DNA from: an uncultured Oscillibacter sp.
GTDB lineage: Bacteria; Bacillota; Clostridia; Oscillospirales; Oscillospiraceae
Direction of reading: 5' to 3'
Length of the DNA stretch: 16,104 nucleotides
NCBI GenBank assembly: GCA_910579435.1
Contig: CAJTVF010000058.1
Location: 1 to 16,104, forward strand
Shown in pieces: positions 7,987 through 15,291 of the stretch (its first letter is position 1; every line of letters starts with the position of its first letter). A program made the position numbers and the translations under genes. A model generated the notes under the pieces. The model ran no database searches, was not told the DNA's origin, and saw nothing but the letters and a program-made list of their open reading frames with translations.

Positions 7987-8015
7987 TTGACCCCGGCCCC
8001 TCTGTTTGGTATAAT
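7987..8015 (+). promoter_or_regulatory. Sigma-A promoter of glgA-glgP
   Basis: TTGACC (7987-7992) and a perfect TATAAT (8010-8015) have a 17-nt spacer. Transcription would start near 8022, giving a leader of about 85 nt. The promoter shows that glgA-glgP can be expressed separately from glgBCD. Confidence 0.82.
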
Positions 8016-8030
8016 AAGGACAGCGCCATT

Positions 8031-8084
8031 TCGGCGGCTCCCGGAGCCGCCGATCTCCCCCGGCCCCTGGCCCCGCGCCGGGGA
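8031..8084 (+). promoter_or_regulatory. Structured 5' leader of glgA
   Basis: Two tight stems fill the glgA leader. The 10-bp stem 8031-8040 pairs with 8044-8053 (core CGGCGGCTC/GAGCCGCCG, 3-nt loop). The 8-bp stem TCCCCGGC 8056-8063 pairs with GCCGGGGA 8077-8084. The second ends about 10 nt before the AAGGAG site at 8094-8099. The arrangement parallels the glgB leader. No known riboswitch is recognised. Confidence 0.4.
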
Positions 8085-8106
8085 TGATATGAAAAGGAGT
8101 ACATGT

Positions 8107-10014
8107 ATGAAAATCTTGTATGTGACCAGCGAAGCGGTCCCCTTCTGCAAAACCGGCGGCCTCGCCGACGTGGCCGGTTCCCTGCCCCCCGCGCTGGCGG
8201 AGCAGGGCGCCGAGGTGGCCGTGGTCCTGCCCCTCTATCAGCGGGTCCGGGACCGGTTTGGAAGCCAGCTGAAATTCGAGTGCTACGATTATGTAGACCT
8301 GGCGTGGCGGCACAATTACTGCGGCCTGTTCTCCATGGAGAAGGACGGGGTGACCTGGTACTTCCTGGATAACGAGCAGTATTTCAACCGGGGCACCCTC
8401 TACGGCCAGTCCGACGACGGCGAGCGCTTCGCCTTCTTCTCCCGGGCCGTGGTGCGGATGCTGGACCACTTCAAGTTCTGGCCCGAGGTGGTCCACTGCA
8501 ACGACTGGCAGTCCGCCCTGGTGCCCATCTACTTGAAGGACGACGGCGTCCGGGAAGAGCGCTACCGCTCCATCAAGACCGTGGTCACCATCCACAACAT
8601 CGAATACCAGGGCCGGTACAACCCCTACGTCCTGGGCGAGCTCTTCGGCCTGGACGCCGGCTGGGCCAAGGACGGCACCATCCTCCTGGACGGCGACGCC
8701 AACCTGCTCAAGGGCGCCATCCTCTGCGCGGACGCCGTGAACGCCGTCTCCCCCACCTACGCCAACGAGCTGAAAATGCCTTACTTCGCCCACCGGATGG
8801 AGGGCGTCATGCGCCAGTGCTCCAACAAGCTCTACGGCGTGCTGAACGGCATCGACATGAAGCTCTACGACCCCCGGACCGACGGGCGCATCCTGACCAG
8901 CTTCTCCGCCGAGGATCTGTCCGGCAAGGACGCCTGCAAGGCTGAGCTCCAGCGGATGGTGGGCCTGCGGGAGGAGCCCCACACTCCCATTGTAGCCATG
9001 GTGAGCCGCCTGGTTTCCCATAAGGGTCTGGACTTGATTTGTGAAGTGCTTCATGATATGATGGAGCTTCCGATGCAGCTGGTGGTCCTGGGCACCGGCG
9101 ACCAGCGGTATGAGGACTTCTTCCGCTGGGCCGCCCAGCAGTATCCCGGCCGCGTGTCGGTCCGCCTGGACTACAACGAGGATTTGTCCATGGCCATTTA
9201 CGCCGGCGCGGACCTGTTCCTCATGCCCTCCAAGAGCGAGCCCTGCGGCCTGAGCCAGATGATCGCCATGCGTTACGGCACGGTACCCATCGTCCGGGAG
9301 ACCGGCGGCCTGAAGGACACCGTACAGCCCTGCGAGTCCTGGCGGGACGCCGGAAACGGCTTCAGCTTCGCCAACTACTCCAGCGGCGACATGCTCCACG
9401 TCATCCGGGAGGCTGTGTACCTGTACAAGGACTATCCCGACGTCTTCAGCCGCCTGCGCCAGCGGGCCATGTCCTGCGATTTCAGCTGGGCCCGCAGCGC
9501 CCGGGAGTATCTGCGCATCTACGCCACCATCACCGGCCAGGCCTGGCCCCTCCACAGCAGCACCTGCCGGGCGGCGGAGACCTCCGCGGAGGACGCCGCG
9601 CCTGTTGAGGAGACCGCTCCTGTTGTGGACGCCGCCCCCGCCGAAGAGGCTGCTCCCGCTGAGGAGACCGCTGCTCCTGTCGTGGAAGCCGCTCCCGCCA
9701 AGGAGACCGCACCTGCCGTGGAAGCCGCTCCCGCCAAGGAGACCGCACCTGCCGTGGAAGCCGCTCCTGCTGAGGAGGCTACACCTGCCGTGGAAGCGGC
9801 TCCCGCTGTGGAGACTGCCCCTGCCGTGGAAGCCGCTCCCGCCGAGGAGACTGCCCCCGTTGTGGAAGCCGCTCCCGCTGACGAAAAGCCCGCCAAGAAG
9901 ACTCGGAAAACCGCCTCGAAATCCACATCCAAAGCCGCCAAGGCTGAAAAAAAATCTGAAAAGAAGACATCCGCTAAGAAAGGAACCGCCGGCAAGAAGA
10001 AGTCTGCGGAGTGA
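8107..10014 (+). CDS. glgA: Glycogen synthase with long repetitive C-terminal tail
   Basis: GlgA (EC 2.4.1.21) is a GT5 enzyme that adds glucose from ADP-glucose to growing alpha-1,4 chains. The core (1 to about 483) has KTGGLADV (15-22) with the ADP-glucose-binding K15, H163 in TIHNIEYQG, R301 and K306 in VSRLVSHKGLDL, and E378 in SKSEPCGLSQ. These match the E. coli active-site residues. The protein is 635 residues, against about 480 for typical GlgA. Residues about 487-592 form a Pro/Ala/Glu/Val linker with a 12-residue repeat (VEAAPAKETAPA type), and 593-635 form a Lys/Ala/Ser/Thr-rich histone-like tip. The ATG at 8107 was chosen for the canonical MKILYVTSE start and AAGGAG 7 nt upstream; a longer frame from TTG at 7987 would begin in the promoter. 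glgP follows with coupled translation. Confidence 0.96.
   Translation: MKILYVTSEAVPFCKTGGLADVAGSLPPALAEQGAEVAVVLPLYQRVRDRFGSQLKFECYDYVDLAWRHNYCGLFSMEKDGVTWYFLDNEQYFNRGTLYGQSDDGERFAFFSRAVVRMLDHFKFWPEVVHCNDWQSALVPIYLKDDGVREERYRSIKTVVTIHNIEYQGRYNPYVLGELFGLDAGWAKDGTILLDGDANLLKGAILCADAVNAVSPTYANELKMPYFAHRMEGVMRQCSNKLYGVLNGIDMKLYDPRTDGRILTSFSAEDLSGKDACKAELQRMVGLREEPHTPIVAMVSRLVSHKGLDLICEVLHDMMELPMQLVVLGTGDQRYEDFFRWAAQQYPGRVSVRLDYNEDLSMAIYAGADLFLMPSKSEPCGLSQMIAMRYGTVPIVRETGGLKDTVQPCESWRDAGNGFSFANYSSGDMLHVIREAVYLYKDYPDVFSRLRQRAMSCDFSWARSAREYLRIYATITGQAWPLHSSTCRAAETSAEDAAPVEETAPVVDAAPAEEAAPAEETAAPVVEAAPAKETAPAVEAAPAKETAPAVEAAPAEEATPAVEAAPAVETAPAVEAAPAEETAPVVEAAPADEKPAKKTRKTASKSTSKAAKAEKKSEKKTSAKKGTAGKKKSAE
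9625..9885 (+). repeat. 36-bp tandem repeats in the glgA tail
   Basis: In-frame 36-bp units begin at 9682, 9718, 9754, 9790 and 9826, with a partial unit from 9862. The units at 9682 and 9718 are identical base for base, and the others differ mostly by transitions and by codons for Lys, Glu or Val. A degenerate unit lies at 9625-9660, followed by a 21-bp spacer. Each unit encodes 12 residues. Such an array can expand or contract without breaking the frame. Confidence 0.9.
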
Positions 10015-10022
10015 AAACGCTT

Positions 10023-12449
10023 ATGGCATCGATTACGACGAAAGAACTGGAAGAAGCCCTGTCCGCCAAGCTGATGACCAACTTCGGCAAAGCCGCCGAT
10101 GAGGCCACCGAAGGCGAAATGATGCGCGCCAGCGCCCTGGTCCTCCGGGACATGATGGCCCTCCGGGAGGTGGAAACCCGGAGGAAAACCCGCCAGAACA
10201 AGAAAAAGCAGGTCCATTACCTGTCCATGGAGTTCCTCATGGGGCGGAGCCTGATGAAGAACGCCTACAACCTGGGGCTGCTGCCCCAGCTCAAGGAAGC
10301 CCTGGAGCACCTGGGCTTCAAGGCCGGGGACATCTTTGAGATGGAGCCCGACGCCGCCCTGGGCAACGGCGGCCTGGGCCGCCTGGCCGCCTGCTATCTG
10401 GATTCCATGACCACGCTGGAGATTCCCGCCACCGGCTACTCCATCTGCTACGAGCTGGGCCTGTTCAAGCAGAAGATCGTGGAGGGCCAGCAGGTGGAGC
10501 TCCCCGACCACTGGAAGGACCTGGGCGCGGCCTGGCTGCTGCCCAAGCCCGCCGAGGCGCAGACCGTCTCCTTCGGCGGCACCGTCCGGGAGTTCTGGGC
10601 CGACGGCTACCTTCACACCGTCAACGAAAACGCCACCACCGTCCAGGCGATTCCCTACGATATGGAAATCGCCGGTTACGGCACCGGCCACGTCAATGTT
10701 CTCCGCCTGTGGGACCCCCGCCCCACCAAGGCCATTGACATGAACCTTTTCGGCCAGGGCGAGTACCTGAAAGCCTCCGAAGAGGAGACCATGGCCGAAA
10801 CCATCGCCAAGGTGCTCTACCCGGAGGACAACCACATTGAAGGAAAGTCCCTCCGCCTCAAGCAGCAGTATTTCTTCGTCTCCGCCACCATCCAGTCCAT
10901 CACCGCGAAGCACCTGGATACTTACGGGACGCTGAAAAACTTCCACGAGAAGAATGTCATCCAGATCAACGATACCCACCCTACTCTGGTGATCCCGGAG
11001 CTGATGCGCATTCTGATCGACGACACCGGCATGAATTGGGACGAAGCCTGGTATATCACCACCCACTCTGTGGCCTACACGAACCATACCGTGCTGGCCG
11101 AGGCGCTGGAGCGCTGGCCCCAGACCCTGATGGAGCGCCGCCTGCCCCGCGTCTGGCAGATCATTCAGGAGATTTCCAACCGCTGGCAGAAGCGGGTGGA
11201 GGATTTCTACCACGACCCCGCCAAGACAAAGAAAATGGCCATCATCTGGGACGGAGAGGTCCGCATGGCGAACCTGTGCATCGCCGGCGGCATGGCTGTC
11301 AACGGCGTGTCCGCCCTCCACTCCGACATCCTGCGGAACGACGTCTTTAAGGACGCCTGCGCCATGGAGCCCAAAAAGTTCCAGAACGTCACCAACGGCA
11401 TCGACCACCGCCGCTGGCTCAGCGAGATCAACCCCGGCCTGGACGGCCTCATCAAGGACCTGACCGGCGGGGACGCGTACCTCTCCGACGCCTCCGTCCT
11501 CCAGAAGCTGGACGCCTTTGCCGACGACAAGGCCGTGCTGGACCGGCTGGCGGAAATCAAGCGGAAAAACAAGGAGGCCTTCGCCGTCCACGCCAAGCGG
11601 AGCCGGGGCGTCATCCTGAACCCCGACGCCATCTTCGACGTGCAGGTGAAGCGGCTTCACGAGTACAAGCGGCAGCTTTTGAACGTGCTGCATATCATCG
11701 CCCTGTACCAGAAGCTGCAGGACGACCCCAACGCCATCGTCCAGCCCCACACCTTCCTCTTCGGCGCGAAGGCGGCCCCGGGCTACGTGGTAGCCAAGCG
11801 GATTATCCATCTCATCAACTCCCTGGCGGACCAGATCGGCCACGATCCCGTCTGCAAGGATAAGCTCCAGGTGGTCTTCCTGGAGAACTATCGGGTCTCC
11901 CTGGCGGAGGTGCTGATGCCCGCCAGCGAGGTGAGCCAGCAGATCTCCACCGCCGGCAAGGAGGCCAGCGGCACCGGAAACATGAAATTCATGATGAACG
12001 GCGCCCTGACCGTGGGCACCCTGGACGGCGCCAACGTGGAGATGCACGAGGTGCTGGGAGACGAGAACATGTTCCTCTTCGGCCTCCACGCCGACGAGGT
12101 GGAGGCCCTGAAGCGGGAGGGCTACGTGCCCCAGCGCTGGTACAACCGGGACGAGAAGCTCCGCCGGGCCATGGACGCCCTGCGCACCGGCTTCCGGGAC
12201 GGCGTGTGCTACGACGACCTCTATCAGCGGCTCCTCCTGGGCATGGGCGGCAGCCCCGCCGACGAGTACCTGCTCCTGGCGGACTTCGCGTCCTACTGCG
12301 AGGCGGAAAAGCGCATGGTGGAGACCTACGCCGACCCCGTCAAGTGGAACCGCATGAGCCTGCACAACATTGCCCGCAGCGGCATCTTTGCCGCCGACCG
12401 GGCCATCGCCCAGTACGCCGACAACATCTGGCACGTACCTCACAAGTAA
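10023..12449 (+). CDS. glgP: Glycogen/alpha-glucan phosphorylase
   Basis: GlgP (EC 2.4.1.1) is a PLP-dependent GT35 enzyme that releases glucose-1-phosphate from the non-reducing ends of glycogen. The 808-residue protein is of normal family length. It contains YLSMEFLMGRSL near the N-terminus, ALGNGGLGRLAACYLDSM, FQNVTNGIDHRRWL, VKRLHEYKRQLLN and EASGTGNMKFMMNG, where K655 is the expected Schiff-base lysine for PLP. The start was set at ATG 10023 because GGAGTG lies 9 nt upstream, spanning the glgA stop. A GTG at 10011 overlapping that stop (GTGA) would add four residues and cannot be excluded. It is the second gene of the glgA-glgP unit, so synthesis and breakdown enzymes are transcribed together and flux is presumably set by allostery. 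A strong terminator follows. Confidence 0.97.
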   Translation: MASITTKELEEALSAKLMTNFGKAADEATEGEMMRASALVLRDMMALREVETRRKTRQNKKKQVHYLSMEFLMGRSLMKNAYNLGLLPQLKEALEHLGFKAGDIFEMEPDAALGNGGLGRLAACYLDSMTTLEIPATGYSICYELGLFKQKIVEGQQVELPDHWKDLGAAWLLPKPAEAQTVSFGGTVREFWADGYLHTVNENATTVQAIPYDMEIAGYGTGHVNVLRLWDPRPTKAIDMNLFGQGEYLKASEEETMAETIAKVLYPEDNHIEGKSLRLKQQYFFVSATIQSITAKHLDTYGTLKNFHEKNVIQINDTHPTLVIPELMRILIDDTGMNWDEAWYITTHSVAYTNHTVLAEALERWPQTLMERRLPRVWQIIQEISNRWQKRVEDFYHDPAKTKKMAIIWDGEVRMANLCIAGGMAVNGVSALHSDILRNDVFKDACAMEPKKFQNVTNGIDHRRWLSEINPGLDGLIKDLTGGDAYLSDASVLQKLDAFADDKAVLDRLAEIKRKNKEAFAVHAKRSRGVILNPDAIFDVQVKRLHEYKRQLLNVLHIIALYQKLQDDPNAIVQPHTFLFGAKAAPGYVVAKRIIHLINSLADQIGHDPVCKDKLQVVFLENYRVSLAEVLMPASEVSQQISTAGKEASGTGNMKFMMNGALTVGTLDGANVEMHEVLGDENMFLFGLHADEVEALKREGYVPQRWYNRDEKLRRAMDALRTGFRDGVCYDDLYQRLLLGMGGSPADEYLLLADFASYCEAEKRMVETYADPVKWNRMSLHNIARSGIFAADRAIAQYADNIWHVPHK

Positions 12450-12463
12450 GCAGATGGTACAAA

Positions 12464-12494
12464 AAGGGACGTATCCGATTAGGATACGTCCCTT
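12464..12494. terminator. Bidirectional terminator between glgP and thrS
   Basis: A 13-bp perfect stem (AAGGGACGTATCC, 12464-12476, with 12482-12494) and a 5-nt loop lie between the convergent stops of glgP and thrS. On the plus strand GCTTTT follows. On the minus strand the stem is followed by TTTTTG read-out, a good T-tract. It should terminate both genes. Confidence 0.88.
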
Positions 12495-12511
12495 GCTTTT
12501 ATACAGCCCGT

Positions 12512-14272
12512 TTATTGAATCGCCTTGGTTTCGACTTCCCCGTTCATCTTCGCGGCAAACGCCTCCAGGCTCATGGCCCCCAGGTCCTCGCCGCTGCGGG
12601 TGCGGACGGAGACGGTCTGGTTCTCCACATCCCGATCGCCCACCACCAGCATATAGGGGACCTTCTCCAGGGTAGCCTCCCGGATCTTCTTGCCGATCTT
12701 CTCGTTGCGCACGTCGGTCTCCACCCGGAAGCCCTTTTCGTCCAGGGCCTTGGCAAGCTCTGCGGCGTAGCTGTCCGCCCGGTCGGTGACGGTGAGGATT
12801 TTCACCTGGACGGGGCTCAGCCACAGGGGGAAGGCCCCGGCGAAGTGCTCGGTAATCACGCCGATGAAGCGCTCGATGGAGCCCAGGACCACCCGGTGAA
12901 TCATGACGGGGCGGTGCTTCTGGCCGTCCTCGCCGGTGTACTCCAGCTCGAAGCGCTCGGGAAGCTGGCTGTCCAGCTGGATGGTGCCGCACTGCCAGGT
13001 CCGGCCCAGGGAGTCGGAGAGGTGGAAGTCCAGCTTGGGGCCGTAGAACGCGCCGTCGCCCTCGTTGACGACGAAGTCCTTGCCCATGTCCGTGATGGCG
13101 GCTTTCAGGATGTCCTGGTTCCGCTCCCACTCCTCCACGGTGCCGATGTGGTCCTCCGGCATGGTGGACAGCTCAATGGTGTAGCTGAGGCCGAAGGTGG
13201 AATACACCTCGTCGAAGAGGCGCACGGTCTCCTGAATCACGTCCTGCATCTGCTCCCGGGTCATGAAGACGTGGGCGTCGTCCTGGCTGAAGCAGCGGAC
13301 CCGGAACAATCCGTGGAGCGCGCCGGACAGCTCATGCCGGTGCACCAGGCCGATCTCTCCCACCCGCAGGGGCAACTCCTTATAGGAGTGGGGCTCGCTG
13401 GCGTAGACCAGCATCCCGCCGGGGCAGTTCATGGGCTTGACGGCAAAGTCCACTTCGTCGATGACGGTGGTGTACATGTTGTTTTTGTAGTGGTCCCAGT
13501 GGCCGGAGCGCTCCCACAGCTGGCGGTTGAGCATGATGGGGGTGGAGATCTCCACATAGCCGTACTTCTTGTGGACCTGCCGCCAGTAGTCCAGCAGGGT
13601 GTTTTTCAGCGTCATGCCCTTGGGCAGGAAGAAGGGAAAGCCGGGGCCCTCGTCCCGGAGCATGAACAATCCCAGCTCCTTGCCCAGCTTGCGGTGGTCC
13701 CGCTTCTTGGCCTCCTCGATGCGCTTGAGGTATTCGTCCAGCTCGTCCTTCTTGGGGAAGGCGATGCCGTAGATACGCTGGAGAGTCTCCCGGCTGGAAT
13801 CGCCCCGCCAGTAGGCGGCGTTGCAGGCGGTGAGCTTGATGGCGTTGCCCTTGACCCGGCCGGTGGAGTCCAGATGGGGGCCGGCGCAGAGGTCCGTAAA
13901 CTCGCCCTGCTTGTAGAAGCTGATGGCGGCGTCCTCCGGCAGGTCGTTGATGAGCTCCACCTTGAAGGGCTCACCCTTCTCCTCCATGAACTTCACGGCC
14001 TCCGCCCGGGGCAGCTCAAAGCGCTCCAGCTTCAGCTTCTCCTTGCAGATCTTCCGCATCTCGCCCTCAATCTTCTCCATAATCTCCGGGGTGAAGGAGA
14101 AGGGAGAGTCCATGTCGTAGTAGAAGCCCTCGTCAATGGAGGGTCCGATGGCCAGCTTGACCTCAGGATACAGGCGCTTCACCGCCTGCGCCAGGATGTG
14201 GGAGCAGGTATGCCAGTAGGTCTTGCGGTAGGTCTCGTTTTCAAAGGTATACAGATTGCTTTCTTCACTCAT
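12512..14272 (-). CDS. thrS: Threonine--tRNA ligase lacking the TGS domain
   Basis: ThrRS (EC 6.1.1.3) charges tRNA-Thr in the cytosol. This 586-residue form starts almost directly at the editing domain: HTCSH (21-25) and DLCAGPH (127-133) are the HxxxH and CxxxH elements used to clear mischarged Ser-tRNA-Thr. The class II catalytic core follows, with zinc ligands C283 (MNCPGG), H334 (FSQDDAH) and H459 (MIHR), motif 2 at 323-334 and motif 3 around GSIERFIGVITEH (464-476). The anticodon-binding domain occupies about 488-586. The usual N-terminal TGS domain of about 60 residues is absent. The start fits AAGGAGG 7 nt upstream and the end of the T-box leader, so this is not a mis-called start. 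Expression should be controlled by uncharged tRNA-Thr. Confidence 0.97.
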   Translation of the reverse strand: MSEESNLYTFENETYRKTYWHTCSHILAQAVKRLYPEVKLAIGPSIDEGFYYDMDSPFSFTPEIMEKIEGEMRKICKEKLKLERFELPRAEAVKFMEEKGEPFKVELINDLPEDAAISFYKQGEFTDLCAGPHLDSTGRVKGNAIKLTACNAAYWRGDSSRETLQRIYGIAFPKKDELDEYLKRIEEAKKRDHRKLGKELGLFMLRDEGPGFPFFLPKGMTLKNTLLDYWRQVHKKYGYVEISTPIMLNRQLWERSGHWDHYKNNMYTTVIDEVDFAVKPMNCPGGMLVYASEPHSYKELPLRVGEIGLVHRHELSGALHGLFRVRCFSQDDAHVFMTREQMQDVIQETVRLFDEVYSTFGLSYTIELSTMPEDHIGTVEEWERNQDILKAAITDMGKDFVVNEGDGAFYGPKLDFHLSDSLGRTWQCGTIQLDSQLPERFELEYTGEDGQKHRPVMIHRVVLGSIERFIGVITEHFAGAFPLWLSPVQVKILTVTDRADSYAAELAKALDEKGFRVETDVRNEKIGKKIREATLEKVPYMLVVGDRDVENQTVSVRTRSGEDLGAMSLEAFAAKMNGEVETKAIQ

Positions 14273-14304
14273 AATGAATCCTCCTTGTATTGCGGGGCGG
14301 GGAC

Positions 14305-14338
14305 AAAAAATCCCACCCCTGATGAGTAATCAGGGGTG
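14305..14338 (-). terminator. T-box attenuator terminator
   Basis: CACCCCTGAT (minus strand, 14338-14329) pairs perfectly with ATCAGGGGTG (14323-14314) around a 5-nt loop and is followed by GGGATTTTTTG, with the six-T run at 14310-14305. This is the regulated terminator of the thrS leader; its 5' arm is shared with the antiterminator. Confidence 0.9.
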
Positions 14339-14546
14339 AGATACGAAAAACGTATTCCACGGTTCCACCCTGCTTGCGCCCCGCCGGAGCGCCGCTCGCG
14401 TCCCCTGTAACGGGAGGGCCCGGCCCGGTCGTCCCGGGCGGCTCGGGAGTGGTGGGGGTTCCGCGTCCGGCGCGGGATGCTCTCAGCATGCGCATCCCTC
14501 TCTGAGCGCCTCCGGCGGCCCCGTCTCCGTCACAGCCAATTTGACA
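14305..14546 (-). promoter_or_regulatory. T-box riboswitch, threonine-specific, upstream of thrS
   Basis: On the minus strand the leader carries the T-box sequence AGGGTGGAACCGTGG (14371-14357). A Stem I upstream can be folded from GGCGC/GCGCC with a distal GGGATGC/GCATCCC arm and an AGAGAG internal motif. A likely specifier codon ACC (Thr) followed by A lies at 14453-14451. A small ATACG/CGTAT hairpin (14341-14355) follows the T-box. The T-box AGGGTG can pair with CACCCCT, the 5' arm of the terminator, giving the antiterminator. Uncharged tRNA-Thr would stabilise read-through into thrS. The exact specifier position is inferred. Confidence 0.93.
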
Positions 14547-14551
14547 GGGCC

Positions 14552-14580
14552 ACTATAACACCCGGCGGGAAAAATGTCAA
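14552..14580 (-). promoter_or_regulatory. Sigma-A promoter of thrS
   Basis: On the minus strand a perfect TTGACA (14580-14575) and TATAGT (14557-14552) are separated by 17 nt. The predicted start is near 14545, giving a leader of about 273 nt before the thrS ATG, as expected for a T-box. Confidence 0.88.
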
Positions 14581-14805
14581 GGGCAGAAATTCAGGTAGCA
14601 CTGAAACGTGAGTTTATACTTACATTCGAACACCCGGCCAGCCGGAAAATATCCATAAGTCCCCAATAGTGAGCTTTCTTCGACCTGAACCCTGCAGAAA
14701 TATCCGTAGGGACTTCATTGGCGGTTTTGCCGGCTGGCTGCCGGGTAAAAAGGGCCCCGCTCTATGTTCAAAAACAAAAAACCGAAATGGTAAAGGAGAA
14801 AAATC
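14581..14805 (+). other. Structured non-coding region before the ssDNA-binding-like gene
   Basis: No gene is visible here. ACCCGGCCAGCCGG (14632-14645) is complementary to CCGGCTGGCTGCCGGGT (14730-14746) apart from a 3-nt bulge. Nested inside, AAGTCCC (14657-14663) pairs with GGGACTT (14709-14715). A direct repeat AAATATCC occurs at 14647-14654 and 14698-14705. A possible -10 box TATACT (14615-14620) lacks a good -35. It could be a structured leader, or a replication or packaging region of a single-stranded DNA phage remnant. It also marks the shift from GC-rich host DNA to AT-richer DNA. Confidence 0.45.
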
Positions 14806-15060
14806 ATGAAAATTCACGTCGTCGGCAAGCTCCATCTTCAAGGCACCTCCAAGAAAACCGGAAATCCCTATGATTTCATCCAGGTCCACTATCTGGGCAA
14901 GGTCCCCGGCGTAAAAGGTAGCGCCGCCCTCACGCTCAATTTGGAGCCTAAAAACTATCCCTACGATTCCGTCAAAATCCCCGGCGACTACATTGCTGAC
15001 TTCGACGGCAAGGGCTTCATCGTGGACTTTTATCCTGTTCCTGCCGCCCCCGGTAAGTAA
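14806..15060 (+). CDS. Small protein resembling filamentous-phage ssDNA-binding protein (gV-like)
   Basis: This 84-residue soluble protein has a clear ribosome binding site (AAAGGAG, 7-8 nt before the ATG). It is predicted to be almost entirely beta strand. Its layout recalls inovirus gene V ssDNA-binding proteins: basic residues before a GxPY turn (GNPY, 19-22; M13 has GKPY), a central hydrophobic strand ALTLNL (41-46), a PGxY turn (PGDY, 59-62; M13 has PGLY) and a closing hydrophobic strand GFIVDF (70-75) with a short Pro-rich, basic end. Length is also close to M13 gV (87 residues). Two tiny membrane-protein genes follow, as gVII/gIX-like genes do in filamentous phages. The resemblance is by eye; OB-fold assignment needs a profile or structure search. 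Base composition is AT-richer than the glycogen genes. Confidence 0.5.
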   Translation: MKIHVVGKLHLQGTSKKTGNPYDFIQVHYLGKVPGVKGSAALTLNLEPKNYPYDSVKIPGDYIADFDGKGFIVDFYPVPAAPGK

Positions 15061-15097
15061 CGCTATTCGGCCCCAGCCCGGAAAAAGGACATGCGTC

Positions 15098-15280
15098 ATG
15101 AAAAAAGGCCTCTCCCACCTGTTTTTTCCATGGAAAAAAGAAATGGAGGTTTCTATGCTTGTGCTTTTGAGGCTATTTGTATATGCCAATGCCGTCTTTG
15201 GCCTAGTCTTTGCCCTGGTCCTGCTCCTGGGCTGGCTTTCCGGAAAAATCGAAGTTCATATCAACATAGAACCGTATTGA
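15098..15280 (+). CDS. Small single-span membrane protein
   Basis: This short ORF encodes one long hydrophobic helix (LLRLFVYANAVFGLVFALVL and following residues) and an amphipathic polar C-terminus ending in IEPY. Two starts are possible. ATG 15098 gives 60 residues, with AAAGG about 8-10 nt upstream. ATG 15155 gives 41 residues, with a stronger TGGAGGT site 4 nt upstream, and excludes a Lys/Trp-rich N-terminus. The 41-residue form resembles tiny inovirus coat-type proteins. It lies 37 bp after the ssDNA-binding-like gene, and its TGA is part of the ribosome binding site of the next gene. No family is recognised; the function is unknown. Confidence 0.5.
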   Translation: MKKGLSHLFFPWKKEMEVSMLVLLRLFVYANAVFGLVFALVLLLGWLSGKIEVHINIEPY

Positions 15281-15291
15281 GGTGCCTTTCT

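Noticed and set aside
7987..8106. N-terminal extension of GlgA from a TTG at 7987
   Set aside because: The TTG is the -35 box of the glgA promoter, and the canonical MKILYVTSE start at 8107 has its own AAGGAG site.
9519..13130. A 1203-codon open frame on the minus strand spanning glgP and part of thrS
   Set aside because: It is antisense to clearly identified genes, has low-complexity composition without family motifs, and follows from the GC-biased codons of the true genes.
14605..14632. Possible XerC/XerD dif-like site at the edge of the foreign region
   Set aside because: Only a few bases match the dif arms, and the two-fold arrangement is missing.
14620..15189. A 189-codon minus-strand frame opposite the ssDNA-binding-like gene
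   Set aside because: There is no ribosome binding site or domain, and the plus-strand genes have proper sites and operon spacing.
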